Shown piece after piece: positions 9,401-15,638 of a DNA stretch of 64,000 bases. The notes under the pieces were generated by a model. The model ran no database searches and was not told where the DNA came from. It saw only the letters and a program-made list of their open reading frames with translations. Both the position numbers and the translations under genes were made by a program. The stretch is taken from assembly GCF_041020765.1 (NCBI RefSeq), contig NZ_JBEUEJ010000009.1; one strand, 5' to 3'. The DNA is from Kineococcus terrestris (GTDB lineage Bacteria; Actinomycetota; Actinomycetes; Actinomycetales; Kineococcaceae). Numbering within the stretch: the first letter of the stretch is position 1; each line of letters starts with the position of its first letter.

Positions 9401-9600
9401 GCCAGGCGCTGCTGGACTCGCAGGCGGCCCTGGAGGCCGGCGACTTCGCCGCCTACGGCGAGGCGCAGCAGCGGCTGGCCGACGCCGTCGAGCGGGCCAC
9501 CGACGCCGAGGCCCGGCTGGAGCAGTCCGGTGCGGCGGGCGCGCAGGCCGCGCCGGACGCGGCCGCCGCACCGCCGGACCCGGGGGAGGCCACCCCGTGA
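6478..9600 (+). CDS. UPF0182-family large membrane protein
   Basis: The product is about 1040 residues. A basic start (PPRRPSRPVLQRRRRG) is followed by about seven hydrophobic segments in the first 300 residues, beginning PLLPTLLVLAGVLVAVLLG. A long extracytoplasmic region follows, with the family motifs QRNWINEHTVYTHGFG and PIYVQS. A Pro/Thr/Asp-rich stretch and a helical Ala-rich tail end the protein. GTG 6478 gives the usual family N-terminus; GTG 6463 in the same frame is the alternative. No strong ribosome site precedes either. The function is unknown, although it is nearly universal in actinobacteria. A 13-bp hairpin ends the unit. Confidence 0.88.
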   Translation: MSFPPRRPSRPVLQRRRRGPLLPTLLVLAGVLVAVLLGSRLLTDVWWYDHLGFLQTFTTRLWLQAALFVVGALLLAAAVGASLTVGYRSRPVYAPISSEQAGLDRYRESLEPLRRLVVVVLSAAAGLFGGSVAMAQWETLLLWWNRQPFGTDDPQFGLDQGFYVFTLPWLSFVVGFLSAAVVLAGIAGLATHYLYGGLRLSGPGPRTTRAARVHLSVLAALFLLLRGAGYWLDRYEVMTTVNDRIPVAGVVGPSYTDAAAVLPARAILAVAAVVVALLFVASAVGASWRVPAIGTGLLVVSAIAVGGIFPWAVQYFQVRPNAQSAEREYLERNIEATRQAYDVADTEVTQYAARTEAEPGQLREDAATIPGIRLLDPSVVSNAFRQTQQVRPYYAFPDVLDVDRYRLDEDGNIQDTVVAAREISLAGLNESQRNWINEHTVYTHGFGVVAARGNERAPDGRPAYFEGGLPTTGELPEYEQRIYFGEQSPEYSIVGGGDDPRELDYPTSESEGGFARNTYDGEGGVAVGSLFQKLAYAVKFSDANILLSDSVHPESVILYDRQPRERVQKVAPWLTLDGDAYPAVVGERVVWILDGYTTSSTFPYSAQTQLGDVTEDTLTQGQAVQALQERTVNYVRNSVKATVDAYDGTVRLYAWDEEDPVLMAWMSAFPGAVTPVSEIDGELMSHLRYPQDMFKVQRDVLSRYHVTDPGAFFTQQDFWRTPDDPTQQVPPSGEANALQPQPARNAPLQPPYYLTLQMPGQEEPSFSLTSSYVPNAAAQGAGSGSQVLTGFAAVDADAGTTSGQVREGYGTIRLLQLPQENAVPGPNQVQNNINSDPTVGNALRLLNQGESEVIYGNLLTLPVGGGLLYVEPIYVQSRSGASFPVLRNVVAVFGDQIGFAPTLDEALNQVFAGDSGAAAGDEGAAPVDDDLLPDDADPTQTPSPTATPSPTAPGDGGGATGTPQGDLDAALSTARQALLDSQAALEAGDFAAYGEAQQRLADAVERATDAEARLEQSGAAGAQAAPDAAAAPPDPGEATP

Positions 9601-9613
9601 CGGGCGGCTGAAC

Positions 9614-9651
9614 CGCGGGGGCCCGGGCGCTGCGGCGTCCGGGCCCCCGCG
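9614..9651 (+). terminator. Hairpin terminator after the UPF0182 gene
   Basis: A 13-bp perfect stem (CGCGGGGGCCCGG / CCGGGCCCCCGCG) with a 12-base loop begins 13 bases after the stop codon. Confidence 0.7.
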
Positions 9652-9766
9652 CGTCCGGGCCCGCGTCCGGGCCCGCGTCCGGGCCCGCGTCCGGGCCCGC
9701 GTCCGGGCCCACGTCCGGTCCCGCGGCCGGACCCCGCGATCCGGTCCCGCGGCCGGACCCCGCGAT
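9650..9766. repeat. GC-rich tandem repeats upstream of the tRNA pair
   Basis: About five copies of a 12-bp unit (CGCGTCCGGGCC and close variants) run to about 9717. Two copies of a longer unit, GGTCCCGCGGCCGGACCCCG plus CGAT, follow and end at the first tRNA promoter. The second unit type is internally palindromic. No gene is seen here. It may be recombinational or replication-slippage expansion, or a structured insulator between the UPF0182 terminator and the tRNA genes. Confidence 0.8.
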
Positions 9767-9795
9767 TTGGTGCCGGGGCCACCGTGGCGTAACCT
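9767..9795 (+). promoter_or_regulatory. Promoter of the first initiator tRNA gene
   Basis: TTGGTG (9767-9772) and TAACCT (9790-9795) are separated by exactly 17 bases, a housekeeping-sigma promoter ending 11 bases before the mature tRNA. Confidence 0.75.
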
Positions 9796-9806
9796 CGTCG
9801 ACGCGA

Positions 9807-9880
9807 CGCGGGGTGGAGCAGCTCGGTAGCTCGCTGGGCTCATAACCCAGAGGCCGCAGGTTCAAATCCTGCCCCCGCTA
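9807..9880 (+). tRNA. Initiator tRNA-fMet (CAT), copy 1
   Basis: A full cloverleaf can be drawn. The acceptor strand CGCGGGG pairs with CCCCGC but leaves C1 opposite T72. The anticodon CAT (9841-9843) sits in a CTCATAA loop, and the stem ends in three G-C pairs. The T-arm is GCAGG TTCAAAT CCTGC. An unpaired 1-72 position plus three G-C pairs next to the anticodon loop are the identity marks of initiator tRNA. The 3' CCA is not encoded. It has its own promoter and perfect hairpin terminator and is repeated 205 bp downstream. Confidence 0.95.
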
Positions 9881-9886
9881 CTCGGC

Positions 9887-9922
9887 ACGGAGGGCCCGGA
9901 CCACACGGTCCGGGCCCTCCGT
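9887..9922 (+). terminator. Terminator of tRNA copy 1
   Basis: A perfect 16-bp stem (ACGGAGGGCCCGGACC and its complement) encloses the loop ACAC, starting 6 bases after the tRNA. Confidence 0.85.
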
Positions 9923-9971
9923 CGTCCCCGGGGCGGTCGCGGGGGTCGTGCCCCGCGCTCCCGGTGCCGAT

Positions 9972-10000
9972 TTGGTCCGGCGGCCACCGTGGCGTAACCT
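9972..10000 (+). promoter_or_regulatory. Promoter of the second initiator tRNA gene
   Basis: TTGGTC (9972-9977) and TAACCT (9995-10000) again have a 17-base spacer. The copy differs from the first promoter at a few positions but keeps the spacing and the -10 box. Confidence 0.75.
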
Positions 10001-10011
10001 CGTCACCACGA

Positions 10012-10085
10012 CGCGGGGTGGAGCAGCTCGGTAGCTCGCTGGGCTCATAACCCAGAGGCCGCAGGTTCAAATCCTGCCCCCGCTA
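10012..10085 (+). tRNA. Initiator tRNA-fMet (CAT), copy 2
   Basis: It is identical over all 74 bases to the copy at 9807, with the anticodon at 10046-10048. It is a complete second unit, with its own promoter and terminator, and so an independent gene rather than the second cistron of a tRNA operon. Confidence 0.95.
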
Positions 10086-10091
10086 CTCGGC

Positions 10092-10127
10092 ACGGGAGGC
10101 CCGGACCACACGGTCCGGGCCTCCCGT
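10092..10127 (+). terminator. Terminator of tRNA copy 2, shared with the convergent uvrA-like gene
   Basis: A perfect 16-bp stem (ACGGGAGGCCCGGACC and its complement) has the loop ACAC. Relative to copy 1 the stem has swapped bases on one side and matching swaps on the other. The uvrA-like gene ends at 10139 from the other side, so the hairpin can serve both strands. Confidence 0.85.
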
Positions 10128-10138
10128 CGTCTCCGGCC

Positions 10139-12511
10139 TCAGGCGCCCACGTAGTCGGCCAGGTGCCGGCCCGTCAGCGTGGAGCGCGCCGCCACCAGCT
10201 GCGCCGGGGTCCCCTCGAAGACGACCCGGCCACCGGCGTGCCCGGCGCCCGGGCCGAGGTCCACCACGTGGTCCGCGTGCGCCACGACGGCCTGGTGGTG
10301 CTCGACCACCAGCACCGAGGTGCCCCCGTCGACCAGGCGGTCCAGGAGCCCCAGCAGCTGCTCGACGTCGGCCAGGTGCAGGCCGGTCGTCGGCTCGTCG
10401 AGCACGAGCAGCCCGCCGCGCTGGACGGGGCGGGTCGCCAGCTTCAGGCGCTGGCGCTCCCCGCCGGACAGGGTGGTCAGCGGCTGCCCGAGGGTCAGGT
10501 AGCCCAGGCCGACGTCGGCCAGCCGCTCCAGCACCGCCAGGGCGGCGGGCACCCGGGCCCCGCCGGAGGCGAAGAACTCCAGCGCCCCGCTCACCGGCAT
10601 GGCCAGGACCTCGCTGATGTCGCGCCCGCCCAGCCGCAGCTCCAGCACCTCCTCCCGGTAGCGCCGGCCCCCGCAGTCCTCGCAGGTGCTCTCCACGCTC
10701 GCCAGCACGCCCAGGTCGGTGACGACGACGCCTGCCCCGCCGCAGCCGGGGCAGGCGCCCTCGGAGTTGGCGCTGAACAGGGCGGGTTTGACCCCGTTGG
10801 CCTTCGCGAACGCCTTGCGCACCGGCTCCAGCAGCCCGCTGTACGTGGCCGGGTTGCTGCGCCGCGAGCCGCGGACCGGCGACTGGTCCACGACGACGAC
10901 GCCCTCGCGGCGGGCGATCGAGCCGTGCACCAGCGAGCTCTTGCCCGAGCCGGCCACGCCCGTGACGGCGACGAGCACGCCCAGGGGCACGTCCACGTCG
11001 ACGTCGCGCAGGTTGTTCGTCGACGCGCCCCGGACCTCCAGCACGCCGGTCGGGGTCCGCACGGACGTCTTCAGCCGCGCCCGGTCGTCGAGGTGGCGGC
11101 CGGTGGTCGTGCCGCTGGCCCGCAGCCCGGCCACGGTGCCCTGGTAGCAGACGGTGCCGCCGTCCGCGCCGGCGCCGGGGCCGAGGTCGACGACGTGGTC
11201 GGCGGCCTCGACCACCTCGGGCTTGTGCTCGACGACGAGCACGGTGTTGCCCCCGTCGCGCAGCTGGCGCAGCAGACCGGTCATCCGTTCCACGTCGTGC
11301 GGGTGCAGGCCCGCGGTGGGCTCGTCGAAGACGTAGGTGACGTCGGTCAGCGCGGAGCCGAGGTGGCGGATCGTCTTGGTGCGCTGCGCCTCCCCGCCGG
11401 ACAGGGTGCTCGCGGGCCGGTCCAGGGACAGGTAGCCGAGCCCGACCGCGTCGAAGGAGTCCAGCAGGTGCTGCAGCCCGCGCACCAGCGGCGCGACCTC
11501 CGGCTCGTCCACCCCGCGGACCCAGGCGGCCAGGTCGGTGATCTGCATCGCGCACACCTCGGCGATGTTCAGCCCGCGCACCCGCGAGGAGCGCGCCTCC
11601 GGACCCAGCCGGGTGCCGTCGCACTCCGGGCAGGTCGTGAACGTCACCGCCCGCTCGACGAAGGCGCGCACGTGCGGCTGCATCGCCTCGACGTCCTTGG
11701 ACAGGATCGACTTCTGGATCTTCGGGACGAGGCCCTCGTAGGTGAGGTTGATCCCGTCGACCTTGACCTTGGTCGGCGCGCGGTGCAGCAGGTCGTGGCG
11801 CTCGCGCTCGGTGTAGTCGCGGATCGGCTTGTCGGGGTCCAGGAACCCGCTGCCGGCGTAGATGCGCCCGTACCAGCCGTCGTTGCCCCACCCGGGGATC
11901 GTGAAGGGCCCCTCGTTCAGGGACTTGCTGTCGTCGTAGAGGGCGCTCAGGTCGAGGTCGGTGACGCGGCCGGTGCCCTCGCAGCGCGGGCACATGCCGC
12001 CCAGCCGGGTGAACGTCGCCTTCTCGGTGCGGGTGCGGCCCTGACCGCGCTCCACGGTGATCGCGCCGCTGGCCCGCACGGACGGCACGTTGAAGGAGTA
12101 GGCGCTCGGCGGCCCGATGCGCGGCTCGCCCAGCCTGCTGAACAGGATGCGCAGCAGCGCGTGGGCGTCGGTGGCGGTGCCGACGGTGGAGCGCGGGTCG
12201 GCGCCCATCCGCTCCTGGCCGACGACGATCGCGGTGGTCAGGCCCTCCAGCAGGTCCACGTCGGGGCGCGCCAGGGACGGCATGAAGCCCTGCACGAAGG
12301 CGCTGTACGTCTCGTTGATCAGCCGCTGCGACTCCGCGGCGATGGTGGCGAAGACGAGCGAGCTCTTGCCCGAGCCGGACACCCCCGTGAACACCGTCAT
12401 CCGCCGCTTGGGGATGTCGACGCTGACGTCGCGCAGGTTGTGCTCGCGCGCGCCGACGACCCGGACGACGTCGTGGACGTCGGCGGGGTGCTGGGCGGGG
12501 TGCTGCGTCAC
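10139..12511 (-). CDS. UvrA-like tandem ABC ATPase (short UvrA paralogue)
   Basis: The product is 790 residues, shorter than canonical UvrA (about 940-980). Both halves carry a Walker A (GVSGSGKSS near 42; GVAGSGKSS in the second half), signature (LSGGEAQR; LSGGERQR) and Walker B with DEPT-GLH. Zinc-module cysteines are visible (CPRC, CPEC, CPGC, CEDC). The missing length falls in the insertion regions, as in UvrA2/DrrC-type paralogues linked to drug tolerance rather than core excision repair. GTG 12511 has GGAGG 5 bases upstream. It is probably the last gene of an operon with the AraC regulator and VOC protein (40-bp gap). DNA-lesion or intercalator binding is inferred. Confidence 0.85.
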   Translation of the reverse strand: MTQHPAQHPADVHDVVRVVGAREHNLRDVSVDIPKRRMTVFTGVSGSGKSSLVFATIAAESQRLINETYSAFVQGFMPSLARPDVDLLEGLTTAIVVGQERMGADPRSTVGTATDAHALLRILFSRLGEPRIGPPSAYSFNVPSVRASGAITVERGQGRTRTEKATFTRLGGMCPRCEGTGRVTDLDLSALYDDSKSLNEGPFTIPGWGNDGWYGRIYAGSGFLDPDKPIRDYTERERHDLLHRAPTKVKVDGINLTYEGLVPKIQKSILSKDVEAMQPHVRAFVERAVTFTTCPECDGTRLGPEARSSRVRGLNIAEVCAMQITDLAAWVRGVDEPEVAPLVRGLQHLLDSFDAVGLGYLSLDRPASTLSGGEAQRTKTIRHLGSALTDVTYVFDEPTAGLHPHDVERMTGLLRQLRDGGNTVLVVEHKPEVVEAADHVVDLGPGAGADGGTVCYQGTVAGLRASGTTTGRHLDDRARLKTSVRTPTGVLEVRGASTNNLRDVDVDVPLGVLVAVTGVAGSGKSSLVHGSIARREGVVVVDQSPVRGSRRSNPATYSGLLEPVRKAFAKANGVKPALFSANSEGACPGCGGAGVVVTDLGVLASVESTCEDCGGRRYREEVLELRLGGRDISEVLAMPVSGALEFFASGGARVPAALAVLERLADVGLGYLTLGQPLTTLSGGERQRLKLATRPVQRGGLLVLDEPTTGLHLADVEQLLGLLDRLVDGGTSVLVVEHHQAVVAHADHVVDLGPGAGHAGGRVVFEGTPAQLVAARSTLTGRHLADYVGA

Positions 12512-12551
12512 GGGGCCTCCGGTGCGGGCGGGACGGGGGTCGCGGCGGCCC

Positions 12552-12998
12552 TCACGCGGGCCGCTCCTGCACGCGCAGGAGGTTCCCGGCGGGGTCGCGC
12601 ACGGCGCAGTCGCGCACGCCCCAGTCCTGCTGCACGGGTTCCTGCACGACGTCGGCGCCCGCGGCCACCAGCCGCTCGAACGTCGCGTCGAGGTCGTCGG
12701 CGGCCAGCAGCAGCCCGGCGAAGGTCCCCTTGGCCATCATCGCGGTGACGGTGCGGACCTCCTCGGGCGTGCGGCCCGGGTCCGCCGACGGGGGTTCCAG
12801 GACGACGGACGGGCCGGCGCCGCCGGGCGGGCCCACGGTGATCCAGCGCAGGTCCCCGTAGCCGACGTCGCCGCGGACCTCGAAGCCGAGGACGTCGCGG
12901 TAGAACGCCAGCGAGGCCTCGGGGTCCTCGTGCGGCAGGAAGACGGAGTGGACGCTGATCCCTGTGCCCGTGCCTGTGCCTGTGCTCATGGCCGTCAT
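12552..12998 (-). CDS. VOC (glyoxalase/bleomycin-resistance fold) protein
   Basis: The product is 148 residues. After a Thr-Gly repeat start (STGTGTGTG), one pair of beta-alpha-beta-beta-beta motifs is visible: SVFLPHEDPEASLAFYRDVL, then DLDATFERLVAAGA and a C-terminal VRDPAGNLLRVQE. These are typical of VOC proteins. The metal-ligand pattern is incomplete, so a binding or sequestration role is as likely as catalysis. ATG 12998 overlaps the stop of the AraC gene (ATGA) and has AGGAG upstream, indicating translational coupling. An AraC plus VOC plus UvrA-like order suggests a small stress or drug-tolerance unit. Confidence 0.82.
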   Translation of the reverse strand: MTAMSTGTGTGTGISVHSVFLPHEDPEASLAFYRDVLGFEVRGDVGYGDLRWITVGPPGGAGPSVVLEPPSADPGRTPEEVRTVTAMMAKGTFAGLLLAADDLDATFERLVAAGADVVQEPVQQDWGVRDCAVRDPAGNLLRVQERPA

Positions 12999-13441
12999 GC
13001 TGCTCCTGCGCGCGCCCGCGCGGCTTCTCCGTCCCTGACCGGTCGCGTCACCCGCCGGGCCACGCACCCCGGCAGGCGGTCGGCGCTCCCGCCGCGCGCC
13101 CGGCGCCGGTAGGTGGCCGGCGGCACCCCGACCAGCTCGGTGAAGCGGGTGGTGAACGAGCCCAGCGACGTGCAGCCGACCGCCAGGCACACCTGCGTGA
13201 CCGGCAGGTCGGTCGAGCGCAGCAGGGCCATCGCGCGCTCCACGCGCCGGGTCATCAGGTAGCGGTGCGGCGGCTCGCCGTAGGCGCGGCGGAACTCGCG
13301 GCTGAGGTGCCCGGCCGACAGGTGCACCCCGCGCGCCAGGGCCTCCACGTCCAGCGGCCGGGCGTGCTCGCGGTCGATGCGGTCGCGCACGCGGCGCAGC
13401 AGGCGCAGCAGGCGCAGCTGCTCCTCGGCGGCGGTGCTCAC
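12995..13441 (-). CDS. AraC-family transcriptional regulator, minimal form
   Basis: The product is 148 residues and is essentially only the AraC DNA-binding domain. The first helix-turn-helix is around LDVEALARGVHLSAGHLSRE and the second around PVTQVCLAVGCTSLGSFTTR, ending with the family motif GVPPATYR. No sensor domain is fused, so the signal may come from elsewhere or from thiol chemistry (a Cys pair flanks the second HTH). GTG 13441 is a likely start, though the ribosome site is weak. It is the first gene of the run into the VOC and UvrA-like genes and probably controls them. Confidence 0.82.
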   Translation of the reverse strand: MSTAAEEQLRLLRLLRRVRDRIDREHARPLDVEALARGVHLSAGHLSREFRRAYGEPPHRYLMTRRVERAMALLRSTDLPVTQVCLAVGCTSLGSFTTRFTELVGVPPATYRRRARGGSADRLPGCVARRVTRPVRDGEAARARAGAA

Positions 13442-13517
13442 CCCGGCATCGTGGCGAGCGGCGCCCGCGCCGTCCAGACCCCGCACGGGCGCGGGGAGGG
13501 CGGCGCGGGCGGGCCCG

Positions 13518-15041
13518 TCAGCCGGAGCGGCCGGTGGTGGTGACGGTGGCCGGCCCGGTGGTCGTGGGCTCCTCGCTGCCGGGCGCCGCGTGGACCGTGC
13601 GGGGAGCCGCCCCGGACGGGACGGTCGCTCCGTCGCGCGGGGACAGGCGGCCCAGCAGCTCCTGCAGGTCCAGGCCGGTGGTCCGCTTGACCACCTCCAG
13701 CGTCTCGGTGAGGTTCGTGCCCACCGTGCGCGACAGCTGCGAGGCGCCGTCGGTCGAGATGACGGTCAGGTCGCTGATGGCCGACATGGGCGCGGCCAGC
13801 TCGCGGGCCACCTGCGGCAGCACGTCGGTGACCATCTGCGCCACGGCCGCGTCGCCGTAGCGCTCGAACGCCTCGGCCCGCAGGCGCATCGTCTCCGCCT
13901 CGGCCTCACCGCGGGCGCGGATCGCGGCGGCCTCCGCCTCGCCCTCCAGCCGGGTCGCCTCGGCCAGCGCCCGGCGGCGGTCCAGCTCGGCCTGGCCGGC
14001 CACCCGCACCCGCTGGGCGTCGGCCTCGGCGGCCAGGGTGATGCGGTTGGCCTCGGCCTCCGCCTCGAAGATCTCCGAGTTGCGGCGGGCCTGGGCCTGC
14101 TGCTCGGCCTCGTAGCGGCGGGCGTCGGCGGGCCGGCGCACCTCGGTGTCCAGCTGCCGCTCGGTCAGCTCGGCCTGGCGCTGGGCGACCCGCTCCTGCT
14201 CGACGAGGACCTCCTGGTCGCGGGCGGCCTTGGCCAGCACGCCCGCGGCGTCGGCGCGCGCCTGCGCCGTGTCGGTCTCGGCCTTGAACTCCGCCTGGCG
14301 CAGCGACAGGTCGCGCTGGGCGGCGGCCACCTGCGCCTGCGCGCGCGCCTCGGCCTGCTGGGACTCCTGCAGCGAGTTCGCCTCGGCGATGGCGGCGTTC
14401 TGCGCGGCCACGGCGGCCTCGGGCCGGCCCAGGTCGCGCAGGTAGTTCACGTCGTCGCTGACGTCCTGGATCTGGAAGGTGTCCAGCACCAGGCCCTGGT
14501 TGGTCAGCGAGCTCTCGGCCTCCTCGGCCACCCGGGAGGCGAACGCGGCGCGGTCGCGGATGATCTCGTCGACCGTCAGCGTCCCGACGATGGAGCGCAG
14601 CGAGCCGGCCAGGACCTCCTGCGTGAAGCTCTCGATCTCGTCCTGCTGCTGCAGGAAGCGCTGCGCGGCCGCGCGCACGGAGTCCTCGGTGCCGCCGACC
14701 TTGATGATGGCCACGCCGTCCAGGTTCAGCCGGATGCCCTTGGCGGACACCGCCCCGCGGATCTGCACGGAGATGCGCCGCGAGGCCAGCGACAGCGAGT
14801 ACGACTGCTGCACGAACGGCAGGACGAACACGCCGCCGCCCATGACGACCTTCTGCCCGGACAGGTCGGTGCTGACCCGCCCGGTCTCCGGGTTCGTCAC
14901 CGGCTTGCCCTTGCGGCCGGTGACGATGAACGCCTCCGACGGCCCGGCGATCTTGTAGCGGCGCACGAGGGCGACCACGAGGATTAGGACGACGAGGACC
15001 GCGGCGGCGATCGCCACCACGGACGGGGTCAGGTCGAACAC
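13518..15041 (-). CDS. Flotillin-like SPFH membrane-scaffold protein
   Basis: The product is 507 residues. An N-terminal membrane anchor (about 8-27) leads to an SPFH/PHB domain (about 30-200) and a long Ala/Glu/Arg/Gln-rich coiled coil (about 200-400) with repeated EAEA heptads. A C-terminal region rich in Thr/Pro follows. This is the YuaG/FloT layout. Flotillins organise membrane microdomains and oligomerise through the coiled coil. GTG 15041 lies 49 bp after the NfeD-like gene, with which flotillins are commonly paired, so the two form an operon. The segment RRPADARRYEAEQQAQARR is characteristic of the family. Confidence 0.9.
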   Translation of the reverse strand: MFDLTPSVVAIAAAVLVVLILVVALVRRYKIAGPSEAFIVTGRKGKPVTNPETGRVSTDLSGQKVVMGGGVFVLPFVQQSYSLSLASRRISVQIRGAVSAKGIRLNLDGVAIIKVGGTEDSVRAAAQRFLQQQDEIESFTQEVLAGSLRSIVGTLTVDEIIRDRAAFASRVAEEAESSLTNQGLVLDTFQIQDVSDDVNYLRDLGRPEAAVAAQNAAIAEANSLQESQQAEARAQAQVAAAQRDLSLRQAEFKAETDTAQARADAAGVLAKAARDQEVLVEQERVAQRQAELTERQLDTEVRRPADARRYEAEQQAQARRNSEIFEAEAEANRITLAAEADAQRVRVAGQAELDRRRALAEATRLEGEAEAAAIRARGEAEAETMRLRAEAFERYGDAAVAQMVTDVLPQVARELAAPMSAISDLTVISTDGASQLSRTVGTNLTETLEVVKRTTGLDLQELLGRLSPRDGATVPSGAAPRTVHAAPGSEEPTTTGPATVTTTGRSG

Positions 15042-15090
15042 GGGGCCTCCCGGGCTGGGGCTGGGGCTGGCGGCGCGCCGGTGCCGGAGA

Positions 15091-15582
15091 TCACCCGGGG
15101 TCCAGCGGGCGGACGCGGACGGCGGTGGGGGAGACGAGCTCGACGACCTCGACGGCGTCCCCGCGGCGCAGGTCGCCGTCGGCGACGGCGGTCCACTTCA
15201 CGGTCGTGCCGTGCAGCTGCAAGTGGACCTCGCCGTAGCGGCCGGCGCTGGCGGGCGTGGTGACGCGGCCGCGGGCGCCGAGGACCGTCTGCGACGTCTC
15301 CGGCCCGCTGCGCCGCAGCGAGCGCACCAGCAGCCCGGCGGCCAGCAGCGTCACGACGGCCACGCCCGCGCCCAGGGCGCCGGCCGCGCCCGGGCCCCAG
15401 CCGAGGCCGGAGACCGCGACGATCCCGCTCAGGCCGAACAGGGCCGCGGCCGCGGACACCGAGGTCAGGGACAGGAACCCGCCGCCGAGGTCGAGGTCGA
15501 GCGCGTCCAGCAGGCCGTCGAAGAGCACCGACAGCACGCACAGCGCGCCGCCCACGACGGCCACGACGACGAACGCGGTCAT
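15091..15582 (-). CDS. NfeD-like membrane protein
   Basis: The product is 163 residues. Three to four hydrophobic segments fill the first about 90 residues, followed by a soluble C-terminal OB-fold domain (about 100-163) with the motifs GARGRVTTPASAGRYGEV and GDAVEVVELVSPTAVRVRP. This is the short NfeD1b type (no protease domain), which partners flotillin in membrane microdomains. ATG 15582 has GGGGGGTG upstream. It is first in the two-gene operon with the flotillin gene. Confidence 0.85.
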   Translation of the reverse strand: MTAFVVVAVVGGALCVLSVLFDGLLDALDLDLGGGFLSLTSVSAAAALFGLSGIVAVSGLGWGPGAAGALGAGVAVVTLLAAGLLVRSLRRSGPETSQTVLGARGRVTTPASAGRYGEVHLQLHGTTVKWTAVADGDLRRGDAVEVVELVSPTAVRVRPLDPG

Positions 15583-15638
15583 CCGCTGACACCCCCCGCT
15601 GCGGACCCTACCGGCCGTGATCGCCGGAGGGGGTGACC

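Noticed and set aside
9807..10085. att-site duplication from an integrated or excised mobile element
   Set aside because: The repeat includes promoter and terminator, only 131 bp separate the tRNAs, and no integrase is near. A simple tandem duplication fits better.
12961..12998. Microsatellite (GGCAC-type repeats) at the VOC gene start as a phase-variation tract
   Set aside because: Only a few 6-bp in-frame units encoding Thr-Gly; changes would not shift the frame.
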